Below are positions 57,452 through 64,000 of a stretch of DNA of 64,000 bases, piece by piece. The DNA is from Mucor mucedo. Taxonomy: Eukaryota; Mucoromycota; Mucoromycetes; Mucorales; Mucoraceae. The stretch covers positions 1 to 64,000 of the forward strand of contig NW_026252425.1 of assembly GCF_025094135.1 (NCBI RefSeq), read 5' to 3'. A program made the translations under genes and the position numbers. The notes under the pieces were generated by a model that did no database searches, was not told the origin of the DNA, and saw nothing but the letters and a program-made list of their open reading frames with translations. Numbering within the stretch: position 1 is the stretch's first letter; every line of letters begins with the position of its first letter.

Positions 57452-58604
57452 TTAAATCAAACTATAGGTCTGCAAAATTATCTTCCCATTGATGTTACCC
57501 GCAACATCTATCTCCGAAAGTATTTCGTTTAAAACAACAAGTTTTTGTTGGATATTTCGATAGATCCAGCTAACCGCAGGAAGACTTAATCCACGCATGA
57601 GAACCGCCAACAGATGTTTCATCAACATCTCCAATTGTTCTTCAAAACTTCGGTGGTATCTGGAGTATGCTTTGGCCGTCATTACTTCTACAGCCAAAAT
57701 ACCTGCCATTCTTAACAACTGAAAGACACGAAACACACGCTCACCACGCGTTCTACAATCCATAAAACCTACTGGATCAGCATCATTAAGCACTGTGATC
57801 TCCATGGACTCCCATTCATCGAATCCCTTGAATACATGGTATTCCGTAAACTGCAAGTAATGATACAGACAGATAATGATTTTAAAACAATACCCCAATT
57901 GAGACCTGGTACTAATTGTTCTTTTCATTTGACGCAAGTCCAAAGTAAAGTCATTCAAGGTTGTTGATTCTAACAATTGGTCAAATGCTTCACCTGTACC
58001 AATACGGTGGGTGAGTTGGTCCAACTCGTTAGCCCTATTCTATAATATTGTCAAAACGCCGACATAGTTATTTTTAATAATCGTCTGGTCATTCCCGTCT
58101 TTCTCCCACCAAAACAGCATCTATCACATCCTCTACATCCACCGCTGTTCCTTCGTTATCCTCAATGATAATAATTGATTCTGTACTACCTTCCCTATCA
58201 GAATCAACAAGATCAATCACATCCTGTCCTTGATCATGATGATCCTCTTCAAGATCAGCAACACCAAATTCTTTACCAGTCAATGCTGGAACCTCTCCAG
58301 AAGTAATACTGGTAGTAGCCGTTTGGCTATCTAATCCCCATATCTTCAGGTACGCGGAACGATATTCCGGGTCCACCAAAAAATGATTGGAGTCAATCAT
58401 GTCTTTTACCGGCATCGGCTTTGGGCTGCGCTCGAAGCCAACACTAGTATTCGCACCCAAGTAAACAATGTAATGGCAAATTTGTGCCATTTGAAGACCT
58501 GTTTGGTCTATGATATTATGGACGTCGTCTATAGTACGACCAGGGTTAACCGCTAAGGCCTTATTCATAATATCGATAATGTTTTGCTTATCAGTTGAGT
58601 CCAT
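57452..58604 (-). pseudogene. Family A protein, copy III (one break)
   Basis: The best-preserved A copy. From the ATG at 58604 (MDSTDKQN) the N-terminal domain runs about 95 residues, including TIDDVHNIIDQTGLQMAQI, YLGANTSVGFERSPKPMPV and HFLVDPEYRSAYLKIWGLDS. An acidic linker (DLEEDHHDQGQDVIDLVDSD and onward) takes the place of the Ala/Thr linker of copies I and II. It ends in a stop at 58089. The C-terminal domain is open from 58024 to 57452: GTGEAFDQLLES, YCFKIIICLYHYLQFTEYHV, RTRGERVFRVFQLL, then a helical tail. Between the two parts lie a frameshift and a TAG near 58042. A TATA-like box sits about 65 bases upstream. Function unknown; no transposase, nuclease or helicase motif is visible. 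Confidence 0.62.
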
Positions 58605-58666
58605 GATTCTTGGTTGGAAAAAAAAACAAAAGAAAAGGATAACGGACAACTTTTATCTTCATCTAA

Positions 58667-58674
58667 ATTATATA
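58667..58674 (-). promoter_or_regulatory. TATA-like box of A copy III
   Basis: The minus strand reads TATATAAT about 65 bases before the ATG at 58604, a spacing like that of the TATA box of the B gene at 10361. The leader between is AT-rich. Confidence 0.4.
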
Positions 58675-59149
58675 GATCCACTAGAACGCACCAATCACAC
58701 ATCCACAATTTCAAAAAGGAGATTAACAAAAAACCAAAATAAGTCTACTCTCTTTTTTACACGTTATTTCTTCTTCATTTCTATTGCGTTCCATACTATT
58801 CCCTCTCTGCATTGTTACTTTTGTTACCACAAAATGTAAGCGATTATACTCTGAAGGCATCGTATCCTGACTGTCTTCCCTTTTTGCTGCACTTCTGCTA
58901 CTACAAGTATATTCTCTCTGGTGTACTTTACGTCGTTCTACTATTGTCAACACTTTCATTTAGTGATCACATCGTGTCTCTCTTACTGTCAGTGCACCTT
59001 TGATGGTTCTCATTTCAGTCAAATCGCATCATCCCCTTGTCGTTGCTTATCCTCTGTTCGTGACTACTCCATCTAATGGTAAAGACATCAACACCGACTA
59101 TCAGGCAACACACCAAACATATACAGTCGGTCTTTCCACAGAAAGAGCC
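58675..59149. other. Upstream flank of A copy III
   Basis: No gene recognised. Sequence with several 60-110 codon frames without motifs. The end of it, around 59060-59149, is related to 3455-3530 inside A copy I. Confidence 0.4.
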
Positions 59150-59905
59150 GTCGTTAGCCAACCAACTCTTTTTTCATCCATACCCTCTACGCTGTTCTTC
59201 ATCTATTCACACCAAGATATCCTGTCTATATTTGTTTTTATTTCAATGCACATATTCTTGCCCACTTGTCCATGGTGCATATTCACTTTGAATCATACAT
59301 CACGACTTTATAATCTGAAATTATACTTTCCGACAACAAGCGTATATCCTCGTGTATTATCCTCTGTTTTATCTTTCATCCCCTTGATCTGCCTCTCGAA
59401 CATCTTGAATAGTTTGGTTAGCTTTGTTTTTATTGCAAACATTTAAAAGAAAAAGAGAAATAGACAAAAAAAAGATTCAAAAAAAAGAAGAATGATGAAA
59501 ATGTTCAAAAATGATTAAAAAATTAATTTTTTTTCCCCACGACAATATATCGCCACCTTCCCTTTCAAATTCCACCCGTATTAACAACAGTCATCTTTTA
59601 ACGCGTCTTTATCGACCAATAATTGGTTTTGCGCGCTTTCTTCAATACATCATATTCAAATTGAGTAAACCCGGTTATATTTGTCATCTTAACAATGTAT
59701 CACTACCAACAATGGCACTTTTAACCGTTTTTTTAATTTAACTCTTTCAATCAATTTGTAACCAGGGCGTTTACAATTGTTTCCAATAGTCTGACGTCTA
59801 CCCTATCTATCCGTATTTTTGGTTTATTTTTATCACTAAAACTCATCGATCAACATAACTTTTAAAAATCGAAAAAATGCGCGCCCGACAGTTTTGAGCT
59901 ACGTA
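59150..59905. repeat. Spacer and B 3' flank shared with 3540-4275
   Basis: Matches the spacer of the first A/B locus in order and orientation. It ends with the block CCTATCTATC, ATCACTAAAACTCATCGA, ATGCGCGCCCGACAGTTT, which is the 3' flank of the following B relic. Confidence 0.75.
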
Positions 59906-59921
59906 TAATGGCTGTTTCATG

Positions 59922-60188
59922 CTAGTGTGTCTGTACCACATACGAAACAAACTCCTTCGTGACATTCATTTGGATTTCCATAATAACAGAACGAAGCTCT
60001 TCCGAAGGTGTTGCCAAAGGATAATAGACGACATCATTCCTCCTCCCATCGTGCCTCTCTTCAGAGCCAACATACTGCGCATCTCCGCAGATACCTTTCT
60101 CAATGACGGCCTTGACTACAATATCCTTTACGTAGTTATCATTGAACAGCATCCTAGTGAGCAGATCATAACCGGGACGAGCTGGCAA
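59922..60188 (-). pseudogene. Family B relic, copy III
   Basis: An 88-codon frame whose 3' half and flank match the first B relic at the nucleotide level. The product (VVYYPLATPSEELRS, then a tail ending FVSYVVQTH) parallels the C-terminal part of copy I, but the GVSVGG-like block of the intact B is not recognisable. It is probably truncated or diverged at the N-terminus. Position and orientation relative to A copy III are the same as in the first locus. Confidence 0.4.
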
Positions 60189-60874
60189 TGCAGTGGTCTA
60201 CATGTTATCCTTAGCAGTATCTTCAGCCACGTTATAATAATGAAAAGAAGTAGAAAAAGAGGGAAAATAAAAAATAAATTCTAAAATCGATACTTGAATA
60301 GTTTTTTTGTTTTGACAATTTCTGATTTGTGAGACAGGTCTGCAAGACTTTCTCAATTGCTTCGTTAGAATTTCGATCTTAATGTTACACGTACTGTACT
60401 TTGTTTTGAAACTGCTAATTACGTCAATTATACCTAAAGTTAGTCGCAATAGACGTTAATGTAATGTACATTTGATACGTTTACTTCCTCCAAAATTAAA
60501 TGACTTCAAGGACCATAGCGTACAAGAAATGTGCTAAAATAGAATGACATGAACTAAGCAACAAAGAATATTCGCATTTACAATAAAAAAAAAATTTGTG
60601 TTTACTTCCGTAATGCTTTATGTAATGCCGAATGCTGACATACATTTTGGTATAACATGGAAGAGCTAATTAAACAGCCCGTGACTCTTTAAATATTAAA
60701 ATCACAATCAAAATCGTTTAGTCAGGATTATCCACAATGGCATAGTCCATTTTTACAATTAACAAGTACTTTTTACTTTCAATCAGTATATTACGTGCAA
60801 TGGAATAAATAAAACATGTATATTCTTCCTTGAATATATCACTATTGAAAGAAACTTAATTACTGTTTGTTTAT
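60189..60874. other. No gene seen
   Basis: AT-rich sequence between the B relic and the pogo-like element. No repeat or motif recognised. Confidence 0.4.
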
Positions 60875-60876
60875 TA

Positions 60877-63016
60877 CAGTAGTCGCTCGATTTAAGAGTG
60901 ACCAGAAATTTCGGAAATCTCACCCTTAAATAGAAAATACCCTTATATCGAAAATCGTGACTACTCTTTAGAAAACAGTCCCCAGGTGCCAGCTGCTGTT
61001 AAATTTTGAATATCTTATATAATAAAACTTTGGATACACTTTGTCAATCCTTGCATATCTTTATTTTATTCAATATGAGCAACACACGTTTACGTCTTAC
61101 AATTTCCCAAAAAATTGAAATTTTAGATCAGTTTGGAATGGGAAACACCAATCAGATAGAGCTCGGAAAATGGGCACAAAAAAAGTTTGATTTAATAAAA
61201 CCTCTTTCACAACAAACTGTGTCAAACATCCTCAACAATGCCGATCAGTTGTATTCTAACATTGTTGTTATCAAGAATAGCAAGAGTTTGAAGCTACCCA
61301 AGTATCCTCAACTTGACGAAGAAGTGGAAAAATTCGTGAATCATATGAATGACTGCAGCATACCAGTAAACCGTGCCTGTATCATCGAGTACGTCAAGCG
61401 CATCGCTCGTTCAAAGTACTCCATCACTGATGATATTACCTTCTCTGATGGATGGCTTTCCAAGGTCTTCAAACGTCTCGGTTTAAAATGTAGACCAACT
61501 CATGGTGAATGTGCCTCTGTGGATGTCAATTCCCAAAGCATTCAAGACCAGCTTAAAAAAATTCGGGAAGAATTGACAAATTATCCTCTTGCTGATATTA
61601 TGAACTTCGACGAGACCGGATTGTACTACAATCAACCACCAAGAAGAACAATTTGCTCACAACCACTTGGTGGGTTGAAGAAGAGTAAGACCCGTGTAAC
61701 TGTGGGGCTACTTTGCAATGCGGATGGTACGTACAAAGGCCATCCCATTGTAATTGGGCAATTCAAAAGCCCTCGTTGCTTCAAGAAAAACCCGAAAATG
61801 CTTTCAATGACAGCCATTGGTACCCGTCGATACGTGGAGTACCACCACTCGCCTAAAGCTTGGATGACTACCGAGATCTTCTCGGCTTATGTCAAAAAAC
61901 TGGACAATGCTTTTGGTAGAGAGGGTAGAAAAGTGGCTCTTCTTTTAGACAATGCCTCAGTGCATAAGTTGAAGTTCAAGCCGGTGAACATAAAGTTGGT
62001 GTTTCTTCCTGCCAACACAACGAGTATGTTGCAAGCTCTCGATGCAGGTAGACAAAATAAACAAGGATACTGTTTTTTAAGTCGAAGTACTAATTTTATT
62101 TCACTTTATTTAGGAATTATTGCCAACTTTAAGGCTTACTTTCGCTCCCAACAGTACATGAGAAGTCTCGATTTGTTCGCCAGCAAACAGTTAGATAACT
62201 TGGATGTTTACAACATGAATCAGGTGCAAGCCATGTTTTTCTTGGCCAATGCTTGGTTAAAGGTAACACCTGAGACAATTAAGAATTGTTGGAGGCATAC
62301 CAATATCTTGGGATTTAAAGAGAACCCTGACACGTTAGCTTTGCCACCCACTGTCCCCTGGCCTCTGGAAGATAACGTTGTCCAGGAGATCAACCATTTG
62401 TTGCCCGATCTTCCTGGTAATTCAGACAACGAGATCACTGATGTCAGTCAGCTGGATCTGGATTCTGACGAGATGTTTATCATCGATGATGAGGAGATCG
62501 TGATGGACGGAGAGGAGGAGATCCCTATGATACTTTGAACAGGAGATATACGTCGATATCAATGATTGTAAAAAACGGTTGAGGGAAGCTTATGAGACGA
62601 TTCTGGCTTTGGATGTGCCTTTGGATGACTTGGACAATCAGTTCCATAGACGTGTTAGAATGAGATTGGCTGAATCTCGTGCTGAAATAGAAAATTTGAA
62701 AGAACAAGCTGATATTCGTCGCTTTTTCCAATAAAAAAATTATTTCTCTTGTCACAAATGACTTTAAAAAATGATGATTTGTTACTGATAAATTTTTTTT
62801 TTCGACTGGGCACCAAAAAAAAAAAAAAAAAAAAAAAAAAAACCCAAATATGGTAAAAACCCGTTCGATTTAAGGGTATGGGGAATTGGGATCTCACCCT
62901 TGAATAGAATAGTGGTTTAGTGGTGTTAATGCTGGGGACGGAAGTTGTTTTTCAAAAATCCACCCTTAAATAGAAAATACCCTTAAATCGAACACCCTTA
63001 AATCGAGCGACTACTG
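60877..63016 (+). mobile_element. Complete pogo/Tigger-like element, TSD TA
   Basis: A 2140-bp element with terminal inverted repeats CAGTAGTCGCTCGATTTAAG, flanked on both sides by TA (60875-60876 and 63017-63018), the Tc1/mariner target. The CAGTAGTC start resembles Tigger-like pogo elements. Next to the ends are further copies of CACCCTTAAATAGAAAATACCC (near 60924 and 62966) and a GTTCGATTTAAGGGTA copy near 62863, so the subterminal regions carry repeated possible transposase sites. It contains one gene. Confidence 0.9.
61075..62734 (+). CDS. pogo/Tigger-like (DDE superfamily) transposase
   Basis: The start chosen is the ATG at 61075 (MSNTRLRLTISQKIEILDQF), where the first helix-turn-helix begins; a longer frame from 61006 adds 23 residues without domain character. 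Residues 1-60 are a psq-like HTH. About 80-145 are a CENP-B/Tc5-type HTH (DEEVEKFVNHMNDC to SDGWLSKVFKRLGLKC). The DDE_1 core follows: IMNFDETGLYYNQPP (first Asp), VALLLDNASVHKL (second Asp), LPANTTSMLQALDAG (third Asp). A 66-nt intron (62048-62113, GTAGAC...TTTAG) splits LDAG/IIANFKAYFRS; it is in frame without a stop, so retention adds 22 residues. The frame closes at 62538 after an acidic tail. A shift of one base there opens about 66 more charged, coiled-coil-like residues to a TAA at 62734, with AATAAA right after. Confidence 0.85.
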
Positions 63017-63018
63017 TA

Positions 63019-64000
63019 TCAAAACCCCATGTTCTAGATAGCATATTCAGCTTATTAATAAAGAGTTAAACAAAGAACTTCGCATTGTGAAAACTAGTTT
63101 TAGCCATTCAATTTGGCGGAAGGAAAAAGAAAATCGGTAAAATATCTTTATCCCTATACAAACATTGGTCGGAGAACAGGACAAAATCTTACAATACGGA
63201 AACAGAAATCGAATACTATGTGCTACGCTACAGAGTGTTTTGGGATCCAAATATACCTATTTTAATTATACTGAGACACACCCTCAGTTATTTATAACAT
63301 TCACAAAATCTAGTTTTTCAATCATAAAACAATGATAAGCACAGTAACAGCTTGTCACAATTATAAATATTTAATATCTTCCAATTAATACAGATAGTTA
63401 AGTTTCTAGAGAGATACTTTTCTTTTAGAGTAGTTTTAACTTTTTAACCTAGAATAAAACCACACTGGATTTATGGTTTAATTTGTTTTAGTTTTTCTGT
63501 GTAAACCAGTACACTTTACCACAAACTATAATTCAATCAAAATCATAGTTGAGTATAAGATCCACTAAAAAATGTAAACACTATCACAGCCCCGTGTGCT
63601 AAATCACACATAGAGATTGTACATATAATAAATTCATATCTCATCATCACTGATAAATGATAGCTAAATCATGATCAGGCATAAAAAGGGAATTCGCTAA
63701 AGCCGGTCACTATTTTAAAGTGTCACGGTATCGTAACACCAATGTCCAAACTTAAGACATGTTATTGTTATTATTTCTCTATTGACTATGCGTAGCACTA
63801 ATTGTCCAATATAGATATTGTTATTGATAGCATACTCATATTGTTAAGAGTAGTATCCTCAGCCTCGTCCATTCCATTTATTATAAATACTCTTTATTTT
63901 TCCTCTTCTTAAATCTTTAGTTAACTTTAACATCAATAAACTCTGACAAGAATTCCAATTGATCCTATTGTTTTTTTCTACCTTTTTTTCTGCAAAACTA
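63019..64000. other. Right end of the window, no gene seen
   Basis: AT-rich sequence without a supported gene. From about 63595 (TGTGCTAAATCACAC) to the window edge, with TATTATAAATACTCTTTATTTT near 63879, the word order is reminiscent of an LTR of this window in reverse orientation. The ends and a target duplication cannot be checked inside the window. Confidence 0.35.

Overview
This 64 kb window is eukaryotic, AT-rich and made almost entirely of mobile and tandem-repeat DNA. Spliced genes with short introns (53-70 nt, GT...AG), PIF/Harbinger elements, a pogo/Tigger-like element, MULE-type transposases and small solo LTRs fit a repeat-rich fungal genome. An early-diverging lineage such as Mucoromycota is a guess, not shown by the sequence. 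I recognise no conventional host gene. The compartment could be heterochromatic or (peri)centromeric.

Layout. 0-2.5 kb: two solo LTRs with target-site duplications (TSDs), a small GC-richer island with heat-shock-element-like motifs, and a decayed third copy of a large duplicated segment. 2.5-12.1 kb: a locus of an unrecognised two-component protein family (called A and B here) on the minus strand, around a pyrimidine-rich minisatellite and an 18-monomer, 128-bp satellite. 12.6-20.9 kb: a short-period repeat, an inverted LTR, and copy 1 of a ~7.2 kb segmental duplication carrying an Ala-rich spliced gene, a solo LTR and a MULE transposase. 20.9-27.1 kb: two Harbinger elements. 27.3-29.2 kb: three 379-bp tandem units with a tRNA-like core, then a GTTGTC minisatellite. 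29.2-43.4 kb: a ~0.92 kb satellite interrupted by a tRNA-like gene, a 917-bp Harbinger deletion derivative and a nearly intact Harbinger element (35950-38905). 43.4-47.4 kb: a 158-bp satellite and more GTTGTC minisatellite. 47.5-49.9 kb: decayed 0.92 kb satellite. 49.9-57.1 kb: copy 2 of the segmental duplication. 57.4-60.2 kb: third A/B locus. 60.9-63.0 kb: a complete pogo/Tigger-like element.

How the parts relate. Each Harbinger element pairs a DDE transposase with a Myb/SANT-like protein in convergent orientation. The MULE transposase always lies downstream of the same Ala-rich gene. The A proteins have an N-terminal domain, an Ala/Thr-rich or acidic linker and a helical C-terminal domain; B is a stand-alone copy of the N-terminal domain. 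The C-terminal domain of the MULE-linked Ala-rich protein looks distantly like that of A. This A/B/Ala-rich group, with a satellite that resembles its own 3' flank, is the best candidate for something undescribed. Most copies are broken. The exceptions are B at 10043-10300, the Myb partner at 37601-38563, the pogo transposase at 61075, and the Harbinger transposase at 36126, which is one base short of open.
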